From: Methylococcaceae bacterium
GTDB lineage: Bacteria > Pseudomonadota > Gammaproteobacteria > Methylococcales > Methylomonadaceae
Reading direction: 5' to 3'
Length of the DNA: 61,412 bases
Assembly (NCBI GenBank): GCA_030626845.1
Contig: DAOUTG010000006.1
Coordinates: 1 to 61,412 of the forward strand
Both the position numbers and the translations under genes were made by a program. This document shows, piece after piece, positions 47,701 to 57,048 of this stretch; position 1 is the first letter of the stretch; each line of letters begins with the position of its first letter. The notes under the pieces are model-generated. The model ran no database searches. It was given only the letters and a program-made list of their open reading frames with translations, and was not told the origin of the DNA.

Positions 47701-48572
47701 CCATCACTCCAACTTAATTTCTCACGTAATATATTAAAAAAATCATAATCATGTGGATGTAATATCCTAATCCCCAGAGACATTTTGGTAATTAAAATTT
47801 TATCACTAATACGCACTTCGGGGATTTCCAAATAATCACACGTTACCTGTGCATTGATTTGTTTAGTTTGGCAAAAACTAATTTCAATTTCACAATCATC
47901 ATTCACCACAATAGGTCGGTTCGATAAAGTATGCGGGTTTAAAGGGACAAGCACTAAGGCATTTAAAGTAGGGTGTAATATAGGTCCGCCCGCTGAAAGT
48001 GCATAAGCTGTCGACCCCGTTGGCGTTGAAATAATCAAACCATCAGAGCGTTGTGAATTAAGAAACTGTCCATTGATACGGGTAACAATTTCTATCATAC
48101 TTGGTGTTACCCAGCGATGAATCACAACCTCATTTAAAGCCTTTTCTTCATGAATCACTTCATTTTTGCGAATAATTTTAGTCTTTAAAAAATAACGTTG
48201 TTCTTCATTATAGTTTCCATTTAATATTTCTTTTAAACTTTCACACATTTTTTTAGGGGATATATCCACTAAAAAACCCACGCGACCTAAATTAATTCCA
48301 ATAATGGGAATATTATAATCCGCACTACATCGTGCTGCTGATAAAAAAGTACCATCTCCCCCTGCTGCAATAATTAAATCACAATGCGCCCCCAAAGTTT
48401 CTAAAGGATAAGCATTAATTGATAAATCATTAACGAATGCCGCGCTATTTTTTGCAATGACAATATTGTAATGTTGTTGCTTTAAAAATTGTAATAAAGT
48501 GGTTAAAGTCTTGGCAATACTTGAGTCACTAGGCTTGCCGATAATACCAATGGTTTTAAATTGAACAGACAT
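47694..48572 (-). CDS. nadK: NAD kinase
   Basis: Phosphorylates NAD to NADP, cytoplasmic, 292 residues. The AAGGDGTFLSAAR (GGDG) catalytic block, the SPTGSTAYALSAGGPI block and NLGRVGFLVDI are all intact. Its last residues are coded by the start of a dispersed repeat. Divergent from the FAD oxidoreductase. Confidence 0.96.
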   Translation of the reverse strand: MSVQFKTIGIIGKPSDSSIAKTLTTLLQFLKQQHYNIVIAKNSAAFVNDLSINAYPLETLGAHCDLIIAAGGDGTFLSAARCSADYNIPIIGINLGRVGFLVDISPKKMCESLKEILNGNYNEEQRYFLKTKIIRKNEVIHEEKALNEVVIHRWVTPSMIEIVTRINGQFLNSQRSDGLIISTPTGSTAYALSAGGPILHPTLNALVLVPLNPHTLSNRPIVVNDDCEIEISFCQTKQINAQVTCDYLEIPEVRISDKILITKMSLGIRILHPHDYDFFNILREKLSWSDGG

Positions 48573-48710
48573 TGTTAAGTAGTAATAAAGCCATAAAAAA
48601 TTTTAAATTATAACCACTGTTATCAATCTTTAGCTAAGAAAATCGTATTTAAAGCTAACTTTAATTTTAATTTCAGCAAAAACTATGCTAGTTCTATCAT
48701 TAAGATTCGC

Positions 48711-48757
48711 TATAATTAACCTAAATTGCTCAGACAAAGATTGTGATTTTTATCACG
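48711..48757 (+). promoter_or_regulatory. Promoter and CRP-type dyad before FAD oxidoreductase
   Basis: A TATAAT box starts at 48711. Then TGTGA-TTTTTA-TCAC (48742-48756) matches the CRP-family half-site spacing (TGTGA-N6-TCACA) and lies 6 nt before ATG 48763. That position suits a repressor-type or leader site rather than an activator. Confidence 0.45.
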
Positions 48758-48762
48758 TACAT

Positions 48763-50298
48763 ATGAAAAAAACTAATTTACAACAAGTTGATGTCATTAT
48801 TATCGGTAGCGGTATAGGTGGCTTAACGGCGGCAACCTTATTAGCTAAAGCGGGTAAATCCGTATGGGTCTTAGAAAAACATGACCGTCCAGGGGGATAT
48901 GCACATGGTTTTCAACGTAAACGTTATCATTTTGACTCAGGGGTTCATTTAACCAGTGGTTGTGGAATGCAAGGTTATCAAGGTGGACAAATTTTACGCA
49001 AAACACTACAAGCCATTGGTGTCTACGATCAATTGGACTTTATTCGTATTAATCCTTTTTCTTATGTAGATTATCCTGAAATACAAACCACATTACCCTT
49101 AAGCATAGAAAATTTTGTTAATGAAATGGCGCAAATTTTCCCCAAGCAGAAACAAGGACTAAAAGCACTACTAAAACTTTGTTTGCAACTATCAGAACAA
49201 GTGGCTAAAGCTGATGATATTATTGCTACTAGCGACAATGCAACCATCCAAACAGAGCTTAATTTATTATTTCGCTATCAATATTCAACCTTGGCGAATG
49301 TTTGGGTTGATTTTATTGACGATAAACGCTTACAGGCTGTTTTTGCAAGTCATTGGCCTTATCTAGGATTACCTCCCTCTCAGGTTTCATTTATTTACTG
49401 GGCTATCATGCTTATTGGTTATTTAGTGGAGGGGGCTTATTACTGTAAAGGGGGATTTCAAAAATTGGCCGATAGTTTTGTCACCGCTTTAATTAAACAA
49501 GGGGGTAAAATTTCCTATAAAACGGAGGTTACAAACATTGAAATTAATGATAATCAAGTTCAAAGCCTTACCTTAGCATCAGGTCAACGTATTCAAGCAC
49601 AAACCATTATTTCTAATGCTGATGCACGACAAACTATTATGAAAATGATTGGAGAACAATATTTTCCCAAACGTTATATAACACGTTTAAAACGTATGAA
49701 ACCCTCAGCGTCTATTTTCGTGGTTTACCTAGCAACAAATCTTGACTTAAAAGCCATGAATCTACACCATGAAAGTTTTTATTATAATGATTTAGATCAT
49801 GAGAAAAATTATGCTAACGCCATCAATAATCATGAAAATTTATCATGGTTGAGTATGACCATTCCAACCTTAGTTGACTCAAGTCTTGCCCCAAAAGATG
49901 AACATTTAATTATATTAACGCGACTCGTTTCCTATGAGAGTCAAAACTGCTGGAAACAAGCAAAACCACGCTATATTGAAAAAATGCTAGATTATGCGGC
50001 AACTAAGGTTTCAGGATTAAAGAAAAACTTATTATTTATAGAGGCAGGTTCACCCACAACGTTAGAACGATATACCTCAAATTATAAAGGGGCTGCTTAT
50101 GGTTGGGCGGCAACGCCTGAACAAATAGGTGTAAACCGACTAGCCAACAAATCGCCCATTAAAGGACTTTATTTTGCAGGACACTGGAGTACACCAGGGG
50201 GCGGTGTTTATGGGGCTTGCTACTCAGGGGTATTAGCAGCACAACAAGTTTTAAAAATAAAATTACAGACAGAATTTTGGAAAACGCTACAAAACTAA
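48763..50298 (+). CDS. FAD-dependent oxidoreductase, carotenoid desaturase/isomerase type
   Basis: 511 residues from ATG 48763; the earlier frame-open ATG at 48685 would include the promoter-like dyad. FAD fold IIIGSGIGGLTAATLLAKAGK with the following EKHDRPGGYAHGF; C-terminal signature GLYFAGHWSTPGGGVYGACYSG. This combination marks CrtI/CrtISO/retinol-saturase relatives. No other carotenoid gene is near. Convergent with nirJ (4-nt overlap at stops), so it is not part of the heme d1 operon. Confidence 0.85.
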   Translation: MKKTNLQQVDVIIIGSGIGGLTAATLLAKAGKSVWVLEKHDRPGGYAHGFQRKRYHFDSGVHLTSGCGMQGYQGGQILRKTLQAIGVYDQLDFIRINPFSYVDYPEIQTTLPLSIENFVNEMAQIFPKQKQGLKALLKLCLQLSEQVAKADDIIATSDNATIQTELNLLFRYQYSTLANVWVDFIDDKRLQAVFASHWPYLGLPPSQVSFIYWAIMLIGYLVEGAYYCKGGFQKLADSFVTALIKQGGKISYKTEVTNIEINDNQVQSLTLASGQRIQAQTIISNADARQTIMKMIGEQYFPKRYITRLKRMKPSASIFVVYLATNLDLKAMNLHHESFYYNDLDHEKNYANAINNHENLSWLSMTIPTLVDSSLAPKDEHLIILTRLVSYESQNCWKQAKPRYIEKMLDYAATKVSGLKKNLLFIEAGSPTTLERYTSNYKGAAYGWAATPEQIGVNRLANKSPIKGLYFAGHWSTPGGGVYGACYSGVLAAQQVLKIKLQTEFWKTLQN

Positions 50299-51434
50299 GT
50301 CATTATTTCATCTTGATTAAGGTAGCAACCTGGGTCTTCTGCCCAAGGATTATTAAAGACTTGTTGCGCTCTAACCCGCGTATTACCATTACATATTTTC
50401 TGATAATCACAGCTTCCACAACGTCCCTCTAAGGGTCTTGGGGTTTTCTTTAACCCAGCCATTAAAGAATCAGAACTATCCTGCCATATTTCAGCAAAAT
50501 TCCTTGTCTTTACATTACCTAAGCTATGATGCCACCAAAAAGTATCGGGATGTACATAACCTAAATTATCAATATTAGCCACATTAACTCCAGATGCATT
50601 ACCCCCCCATTGTTCCAATTTAGCTTTAATATGCACTAGTTGTTGAGGATAGTGTTTTTTTACCCAATGTAAAAAATAAACCGCATCCGCATCATTATTA
50701 CCTGTAACAATCTCACGTGCTATACCCTGTTGTTCCCATTGTAGACACTGAGTAAATAAATGATCCATTACTGTTCGTGTCATTTTAAAATTAGCATCAT
50801 CTTGACGGTTTTTATTACCCCGTCCCCCATAATTTAGATGCGATAAATAAAATTTATCAATATTTTCATCATCCATTAATTGCAACATGGCGGGAAAATC
50901 ATCTACATTATCTTGAGTTAAGGTAAAACGAATCCCTACTTTAATTCCATTTTTTTGGCATAAACGAATGCCTGCCAAAGAATCTTCAAATGAACCTTGT
51001 TTTTGGCGAAATTTATCATGCGTTGCCCCAATGCCATCTAAACTAACACCCACATATTGATAATTTATTGCGGCAATTTTATTAATATTTTTTTCAGTAA
51101 TCAAAGTACCATTAGTTGATAATGCCACATAAAACCCAAGGGTTTTAGCCTGTTCTGAAATGGCAAATATATCAGGATGTAATAAAGGCTCTCCTCCTGA
51201 TAAAATTAATACGGGGACTTTATAAGCTTTTAAATCCGTCATAACCTGATAAATTTCAGGCGGGGTTAATTCATTAGGAAAATTAATATTAGTCGAAGTA
51301 GTATAACAATGTTTACAGGTTAAATTGCAGCGACGAATTAAATTCCAAATTACTACAGGAGCAACCGGTTTACGTGTTGGTTTTAAAGGCGTAGGGCGTA
51401 AAGTTTCACGCATGTATTGACTTAATCTAAACAT
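50295..51434 (-). CDS. nirJ: Heme d1 biosynthesis radical SAM protein NirJ
   Basis: 379 residues. Radical SAM cluster Cys36, Cys40 and Cys43 in CNLTCKHC; SAM-binding LILSGGEPLLHPD; C-terminal SPASM-like Cys group CGSCDYQKICNGN. NirJ removes propionate side chains during conversion of 12,18-didecarboxysiroheme towards heme d1. It is the last gene of the nir cluster and starts 1 nt after nirH ends. Confidence 0.93.
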   Translation of the reverse strand: MFRLSQYMRETLRPTPLKPTRKPVAPVVIWNLIRRCNLTCKHCYTTSTNINFPNELTPPEIYQVMTDLKAYKVPVLILSGGEPLLHPDIFAISEQAKTLGFYVALSTNGTLITEKNINKIAAINYQYVGVSLDGIGATHDKFRQKQGSFEDSLAGIRLCQKNGIKVGIRFTLTQDNVDDFPAMLQLMDDENIDKFYLSHLNYGGRGNKNRQDDANFKMTRTVMDHLFTQCLQWEQQGIAREIVTGNNDADAVYFLHWVKKHYPQQLVHIKAKLEQWGGNASGVNVANIDNLGYVHPDTFWWHHSLGNVKTRNFAEIWQDSSDSLMAGLKKTPRPLEGRCGSCDYQKICNGNTRVRAQQVFNNPWAEDPGCYLNQDEIMT

Positions 51435-51435
51435 A

Positions 51436-51915
51436 TTATTGACTCATCCTAAAGCCTGTTTTTTTTAAAATACGGGTACTATATAAAACATCATTGCCTA
51501 AATTCGCATCGTCTAATAAAATCTCAATCTGTTTAATTTGAGATTTAACCTCTGTTTCAGTTTTACTATGTACCATCGCAAATAAATTATATGACCATTC
51601 AGGTAATCGTCTCGGACGATGATAGCAATGACTCACAAATTCAAGTTCGCCGACTTGTTGACCTAATTCATCTATTCGTTCATCAACCACATTCCAAACC
51701 GTCATTCCGTTATAGCGATAGCCTAAACGATAGTGATTAGGTATAACCCCTATTCGACGTATCACACCTTGTTGTTGCATTAACATCAATCGTTGCATCA
51801 CTGTTTCTGCATTAATATTTAATAATTCAGCAATAGCCTCATAAGGTTTAGGCACTAAAGGCAATCCTGCTTGCGTTGCATTGATAATTTGACGGTCAAG
51901 TTCATCAAGTTTCAT
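51436..51915 (-). CDS. nirH: Siroheme decarboxylase subunit, NirH-like
   Basis: 159-residue Lrp/AsnC-fold protein. N-terminal helix-turn-helix-like part, with PKPYEAIAELLNI, then the decarboxylase core RRIGVIPNHYRLGYRYNGM and the motif CYHRPRRLPEWSYNLFAMVH. It resembles the nirL product more than its immediate neighbour. It overlaps nirG by 1 nt. Assignment to H is by order (F-D-L-G-H-J). Confidence 0.9.
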   Translation of the reverse strand: MKLDELDRQIINATQAGLPLVPKPYEAIAELLNINAETVMQRLMLMQQQGVIRRIGVIPNHYRLGYRYNGMTVWNVVDERIDELGQQVGELEFVSHCYHRPRRLPEWSYNLFAMVHSKTETEVKSQIKQIEILLDDANLGNDVLYSTRILKKTGFRMSQ

Positions 51916-52385
51916 TAGGCTTCCAATTTTAAACCAACAAAATACTCATTAATTTTAGGCATATTATAAACCACAAGTCCCGTTTGTTCTTCAATCGCTT
52001 GAATTACTTTGGCAACCCGTTCTGGATGATCGCTTGCAATTACAAACCACATATTAAGCACGTGATTACGTTGATAATTATGCGCTACTTCTGGGAACGA
52101 ATTAATTATCTTAGCAAGGGTATCAAAGGTTTCTTCTGGGGCTTTTATGGCAGCGAGTGTTAATGCACCGCCCATTTTTTCTGCATGATATAACGGGGCA
52201 AAACGTGATATTAACCCTGATTCAAGTAATAATTTAATCCGCTCAATTAAATTAGTTTCCGTTAATCCAAGCTTAGAAGCTATCAACTGATAAGGTGATT
52301 CACAAATAGGAAATCCTCCTTGAAGCTGATTAATAATTCTTTTATCTATGGCATCCATTTTATAATTTAGTCTAAGGTCACTCAA
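51915..52385 (-). CDS. nirG: Siroheme decarboxylase subunit, NirG-like
   Basis: 156-residue Lrp/AsnC-fold protein. ESPYQLIASKLGL in the HTH part, then HAEKMGGALTLAAIKAP and NYQRNHVLNMWFV, which match NirD-type (NYERENRFNLWFV) rather than NirH-type sequences. Works with its partners as decarboxylase of siroheme acetate groups. The upstream 170 nt hold a repeat element and ribE lies beyond, so its own promoter may be needed. Confidence 0.9.
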   Translation of the reverse strand: MSDLRLNYKMDAIDKRIINQLQGGFPICESPYQLIASKLGLTETNLIERIKLLLESGLISRFAPLYHAEKMGGALTLAAIKAPEETFDTLAKIINSFPEVAHNYQRNHVLNMWFVIASDHPERVAKVIQAIEEQTGLVVYNMPKINEYFVGLKLEA

Positions 52386-52414
52386 AAAAATAATGTATCT
52401 CTTTTTTGTATACT

Positions 52415-52491
52415 GTAGGGGCTGTGCCTTGTGCCAGCCCTTAATGTGTAAATTACCGTTATCAGGGCAACCACAAGGGATTGTACCCTAC
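52415..52491. repeat. MITE-like palindromic element between ribE and nirG
   Basis: The ends GTAGGG and CCCTAC are inverted; inside are GCTGTGCC, CCAGCCC, then GGGCAACCACAAGGG. This pattern of G-rich inverted modules is a typical small dispersed element. It sits at the junction where the canonical nirL-nirG adjacency is broken. Confidence 0.65.
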
Positions 52492-52555
52492 GATAAATTT
52501 CACCGTTTCTTTAATCATTCTTTTTATTTGAGTATTTTATTTATTGCAAGTTACC

Positions 52556-53212
52556 TTAAGCTGTAAACCCTGATTGCTGCAATAAAGCCATTGTAACTTG
52601 CTCACAAGGTTTTGCTGCCGCCTCCCCTTTCATTAATCGTTCCATATATCGTGCTAATAAATCAACTTCTATATTTACTTTTGAGCCAGCATCATTTTGT
52701 CCTAGTGTTGTTTCTTTCAAAGTATGCGGAACAATATTTACACTAAAAAAGACTCCATCGACACTATTGACGGTTAAGCTAATACCATTAATACAAATAG
52801 AGCCTTTCTCGGCAATATATTTTGCTAAATTATCAGGGACTTTAAATTTAAAACGTATTGAACGCCCCTCAGTTTTTTTCTCAATAATCGTCGCCAAACC
52901 ATCAACATGACCACTAACTAAATGACCGCCTAAACGTGTCGCTAAAGTTAATGCTAATTCCAAATTAACTGAAGAGCCTACTTGAGCTATTGCTAAGGTT
53001 GTTTTAGATAAACTTTCATTAGAGACATCAGCGCAAAAAAATTGTCGTCCTAATTCAATAACGGTTAAACAAACGCCATTAACCGCAATACTATCACCTA
53101 AAACTACGTCTTCTAAAGGTAATTTTCCTGTCTCAATAGTTAAACGACAATCACCGCTACGTTTTTGTATCGCAGTTATTTTACCTACGGCTGAAATAAT
53201 TCCTGTAAACAT
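52556..53212 (-). CDS. ribE: Riboflavin synthase alpha chain
   Basis: 218 residues in two lumazine-binding repeats. MFTGIISAVGKI at the start, LGGHLVSGHVDG marking the second repeat, and HTLKETTLG near the end. Converts 6,7-dimethyl-8-ribityllumazine to riboflavin. It is a lone rib gene inserted among nir genes, 21 nt after the eptA-like gene. No FMN riboswitch is recognisable. Confidence 0.96.
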   Translation of the reverse strand: MFTGIISAVGKITAIQKRSGDCRLTIETGKLPLEDVVLGDSIAVNGVCLTVIELGRQFFCADVSNESLSKTTLAIAQVGSSVNLELALTLATRLGGHLVSGHVDGLATIIEKKTEGRSIRFKFKVPDNLAKYIAEKGSICINGISLTVNSVDGVFFSVNIVPHTLKETTLGQNDAGSKVNIEVDLLARYMERLMKGEAAAKPCEQVTMALLQQSGFTA

Positions 53213-53233
53213 AAAACTCCTCTTTAATTTCTA

Positions 53234-54823
53234 TTAATAATCATGCTGATAATTACCAATAATATCTAATTGTTGATTATAAACAGAGACTTTAGTTTCC
53301 ATCAATCCCAACAGCGTGTGAAATATATGGTCATGTGAATAAGCTTGAGAAACTTCTTTTTTTAATTGAGTCACATCCATTTTATAATTTTCACCAAACC
53401 ACAGCATAGCAGCGACATGAGTCTGTTCTTTAGGCGCCATAAAATAGGGTAAGCCGTGTAAGTATAAACCTTTTTCCCCTAAAGATTCACCATGATCGCT
53501 GACATAAAACATTGCAGTTTCAAATTTAGCCGAATTTTGCTTTAATAAAGCAATCACTTTTGATAAAAAATAATCAGTATATAAAATAGTATTATCATAA
53601 GCATTATTAATTGCCTCGGTACTACATTGTTCCAATTGATTAGTTTCACAAACAGGTTTAAATTTTTCAAATTCTTTGGGGTAACGCTTGTAATAAGCAG
53701 GTCCATGACTTCCCATTTGATGTAATACAATTAATATATCCTTTTCAGTTACCTTATTAATATGCGCTTGTAAACCCACTAACATTCCTTCATCACGACA
53801 TTCTGGGTCACAAATAGAATTGGTTGTAGAAGTTTTATAATCTTCAAAAGGCACTCTTAAAGCTACGCCTTTAGAATCAGAATTATTATCACGCCATAAA
53901 ACATTAACGCCTGCTTGTTGTAAAATATCTAAGACATTTTCTGTTGATCTCGCCGTATTAGCATCATAGTTTTCTCGTTCCATCAGCGAGAAAAGACAAG
54001 GAACAGACGTTGCGGTTGATGTCCCACAAGAAGACATATTAGGTAAATTAACAATATTTTCTTTTTTCAATAATGGATTAGTCTCACGCGCATAACCATT
54101 AAGTGAAAACCGATCAGCTCTTGCGGTTTCACCCACCACAAGAATAATTAATTCTCTATCACTATCACCGACAGGCGTGTGTGCATTGTGGCTTATTTTT
54201 TTAAAGGGTGTCGTGTTTTCTTTAGTTAACCTATTAATATATTGAATTGATGAATAAATAGTATATAAAGGGTTCGTATAATACCGAATAGGTTTATGTT
54301 CTCTGACGAATGATAAATAGGCTTTACTAAAGCTAAAAAACATCAGTGTAGAAATAATAATAACCGTTAATAAAACTTTTAACTTATATAATAAATCTAC
54401 TTTTAACGGGTGATAGTCAACAGTCACCTTAAAAATAAAAATAGCGGGTAAAATACCTAAAAATAATAAATAAGCCACCATTTTTAAACTAAATAAATCT
54501 AATGATTCATTTAAGTTAGTTTCAACCATATTCTGGATCATATTATCATCAATAACTAAATGATAACTATCCATGAAATAACTGGTTAATGAAGAAATAA
54601 TTAACAGCGCGATAATCACGCCCTTAAAGGTATATTTTGAACTTAAGAGTGTGAGTAATAAAAAAATGAAACAAAATAAAGCAATAGTTAAAGAGCTTAT
54701 AAATCCAATGGTTTGCCAAGAAAGAGGATAGCCGTTTAAAACAGCCTTAAAAAAAGATTGATTATAAAAGGTCACTAAAAATAATGAACTCAGGCAAACC
54801 AACTTAAATTGTGTCAACTGCAT
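53234..54823 (-). CDS. Phosphoethanolamine transferase, EptA-like
   Basis: 529 residues from ATG 54823 (an in-frame TTG at 54838 is possible; ribosome site weak in both). Five N-terminal membrane helices (1-200), then the periplasmic alkaline-phosphatase-fold domain with nucleophile Thr in VGETARADRFSLNGY, CGTSTATSVPCLFS and the zinc site SDHGESLGEKGLYLHG. Adds phosphoethanolamine to lipid A or other surface glycans. A second odd guest in the nir cluster. Confidence 0.9.
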   Translation of the reverse strand: MQLTQFKLVCLSSLFLVTFYNQSFFKAVLNGYPLSWQTIGFISSLTIALFCFIFLLLTLLSSKYTFKGVIIALLIISSLTSYFMDSYHLVIDDNMIQNMVETNLNESLDLFSLKMVAYLLFLGILPAIFIFKVTVDYHPLKVDLLYKLKVLLTVIIISTLMFFSFSKAYLSFVREHKPIRYYTNPLYTIYSSIQYINRLTKENTTPFKKISHNAHTPVGDSDRELIILVVGETARADRFSLNGYARETNPLLKKENIVNLPNMSSCGTSTATSVPCLFSLMERENYDANTARSTENVLDILQQAGVNVLWRDNNSDSKGVALRVPFEDYKTSTTNSICDPECRDEGMLVGLQAHINKVTEKDILIVLHQMGSHGPAYYKRYPKEFEKFKPVCETNQLEQCSTEAINNAYDNTILYTDYFLSKVIALLKQNSAKFETAMFYVSDHGESLGEKGLYLHGLPYFMAPKEQTHVAAMLWFGENYKMDVTQLKKEVSQAYSHDHIFHTLLGLMETKVSVYNQQLDIIGNYQHDY

Positions 54824-54894
54824 ATAAAATAAACCCAAAACTACTTAAAAGTTCATTTTATAGCCCCCCCCATAGACAGTAAAGATAATAATTT

Positions 54895-55404
54895 TTATAA
54901 TTCAAATTCAGCTTTTACATTTTTTTGAGAAAAATAACTTGCACCCCGTTGTTTAAAACATTGACGACTAAATAGGACTTCATAATCAAACGGGCTTAAA
55001 GCACAAGCTTTAATTAATTGTTCTAATTGTTGTAACACTTTATCTCGCGTTTTTCCATGTATCATGCAGTAAAGATTATAAGACCAAACATCAGGATGAC
55101 GTGGACGTAAATAACATAAATTAACAAAATTAAACTGGCTAATCTGCTTCCCCATTTGTTTAACCTTCGCATCAGGTATATCAAATACCACCATCGCATT
55201 AGCACGATAACCTAAGCGACGATGATTAACAACAACCCCTAAACGTTTAATTAATCCCCGTTGTTTGAGTTGAGATAAACGGCTAATGACTTCGGTTTCA
55301 CTCAAATCAAGCGCTTGAGCAATTGAGGCATAAGGCCTTGAAACCAAAGGCAACCCATTCTGCATTACCTCAATTAATTGGTGATCTATGGTATCAATCA
55401 TCAA
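54895..55404 (-). CDS. nirL: Siroheme decarboxylase subunit, NirL-like
   Basis: 169-residue Lrp/AsnC-fold protein. RPYASIAQALDLSETEV in the HTH part, RLGVVVNHRRLGYRANAM, and CYLRPRHPDVWSYNLYCMIH, nearly the same signature as the nirH product. Overlaps nirD by 11 nt. It is the third of the F-D-L trio at the head of the biosynthetic part. Confidence 0.92.
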   Translation of the reverse strand: MMIDTIDHQLIEVMQNGLPLVSRPYASIAQALDLSETEVISRLSQLKQRGLIKRLGVVVNHRRLGYRANAMVVFDIPDAKVKQMGKQISQFNFVNLCYLRPRHPDVWSYNLYCMIHGKTRDKVLQQLEQLIKACALSPFDYEVLFSRQCFKQRGASYFSQKNVKAEFEL

Positions 55405-55852
55405 ATGCTAACTCAAAACCTAAATTAATATAATAATCTGCCAACAAAGGTAATTGCATCGCCTTAAAGCCTATTTTTATTTCTATATTTTCAATTGTTA
55501 CTTGTAAATGAGGCTCATCTTCTGCCATCAACACAAACCAAAGATTAAAACGATTTTCCCTTTCATAATTATGATTAACTTCTGGGTACTGATTAATGAT
55601 TGCAGCGACTAATTCTAGTTGATCGGATGGAACAGCCATTGCCACTAAAGAACTAACACCAATATGATTAGGTGGAATCACCAAGCCAATGCGACTAATA
55701 AACTTTTGTTGATTGAGTTGTTCAAAGGCAAATAAAACATCTTGCTCTGTTATCCCTAATGAGTGTGCAATTTCTTCATAAGGTTTTGCTGATAAGGGAA
55801 AATCTTGCTGAAAATTATTAAGCAATTGTTTGTCTAAATTGGATAACATCAC
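55394..55852 (-). CDS. nirD: Siroheme decarboxylase subunit, NirD-like
   Basis: 152-residue Lrp/AsnC-fold protein with SAKPYEEIAHSLGI in the HTH part and NYERENRFNLWFVL in the core. It pairs in sequence type with nirG. The start overlaps the nirF stop by 4 nt (ATGA), and the end overlaps nirL. NirD and NirL together form one decarboxylase pair in characterised systems. Confidence 0.92.
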   Translation of the reverse strand: MMLSNLDKQLLNNFQQDFPLSAKPYEEIAHSLGITEQDVLFAFEQLNQQKFISRIGLVIPPNHIGVSSLVAMAVPSDQLELVAAIINQYPEVNHNYERENRFNLWFVLMAEDEPHLQVTIENIEIKIGFKAMQLPLLADYYINLGFELAFDD

Positions 55853-57009
55853 AGCCCCATTTTATAAGCACGGGAACTGAAAAAAATCCCACTGGGTTTA
55901 TTCGCTGGTAGACGTTTTATTTCTTTAAAATTTTCCGTATCATAAATAACCAATTGATTATCATCGCGTATAGAAACCCAAACGTGTTCACCGCGTGGGG
56001 TAAATTCCATATGCAAGACAGCTTTACCTGGTGTTAATGATTTAATGATGCTGAGGTTTTTAAGATCAATCACTTGTAATTGCTGATTATCGGGAAAAGC
56101 AAAATTAACCCAAACTTGCCGCCCATCAGGTTGTGCCATCACAAACACAGGTTGTCCTGCCACGGGAATACGTTTAACTAATGTCCACTGGCGTTTATCA
56201 ATCACTAAAACTTCATGCTGCCCCATGGCAGGGATTAACATAAAATCCCCCGCCATTGCCCAACCTTCTAAATGCGGCATTTTATACACGGGTAATTTTT
56301 CATCTTTTTTACCATAATCAGGCAAAATACGTTTTACGCCTTGATCGACATTCCATAAATCTAATAAAGCTAAACCTTGTTCTCCAAATAAGCCTGCAAT
56401 GTAATAACGACCATCAGGTGAAAGTAGCGCATCATAGGGTTGTTTACCACTATTTTTAAATTTTTTAATTATTGGTTTTTCAGGATTTTTAATATTAACA
56501 ACCCAAATTTCACCTGCATCAAATAAACTAAAAATAAAATGATGCTTAGGGGCATCCACTAAGCCGACGACCTTAGATAATTTTTTATCGCCATATTCTG
56601 CGGGAACATCAGCAACCAATTCTAAAGATTCGGTTGAAAAAATCTTAATTCCCCCTGGGGTATAGTTGGATACGGCAATAAATTGTCCATCTTGTGAAAT
56701 TGCGCCACCAATACTATTGCCTGCTTGGATAACACGCTTGGCGACTTTATCTTTTAATAAGTCAATTTTGGTTAAACCGCCATCTCGTCCAAAAATAAAG
56801 GCATAGCGTTGGTCACGAGAGAAAACCACTGAGGCATGAGATAAATCGCCTAAATCTTTAATTTTAGCCAACGTTGTATTTTGACTATGGTTAATAATTA
56901 AAGCACTGCCTTCAGCACGTTCAATGACAACGCCTAAATCACCTGTCGCCCGTAAATCGGCATAACTATTAAAGGAAATTAAAGCGAGAAAAAAGAGTCG
57001 TTTAAACAT
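55849..57009 (-). CDS. nirF: Heme d1 biosynthesis protein NirF
   Basis: 386 residues. An N-terminal signal peptide (LFFLALISFNSYA) sends it to the periplasm. The rest is an eight-bladed propeller like the d1 domain of cytochrome cd1, with the closing motif PSGIFFSSRAYKMGL of NirF. NirF binds a late d1 precursor. It overlaps nirD and is preceded by the Rpn-type pseudogene. Confidence 0.93.
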   Translation of the reverse strand: MFKRLFFLALISFNSYADLRATGDLGVVIERAEGSALIINHSQNTTLAKIKDLGDLSHASVVFSRDQRYAFIFGRDGGLTKIDLLKDKVAKRVIQAGNSIGGAISQDGQFIAVSNYTPGGIKIFSTESLELVADVPAEYGDKKLSKVVGLVDAPKHHFIFSLFDAGEIWVVNIKNPEKPIIKKFKNSGKQPYDALLSPDGRYYIAGLFGEQGLALLDLWNVDQGVKRILPDYGKKDEKLPVYKMPHLEGWAMAGDFMLIPAMGQHEVLVIDKRQWTLVKRIPVAGQPVFVMAQPDGRQVWVNFAFPDNQQLQVIDLKNLSIIKSLTPGKAVLHMEFTPRGEHVWVSIRDDNQLVIYDTENFKEIKRLPANKPSGIFFSSRAYKMGL

Positions 57010-57048
57010 AATTTGTTATTCTTATTGTCGGTTTATTGTGAAAATATC

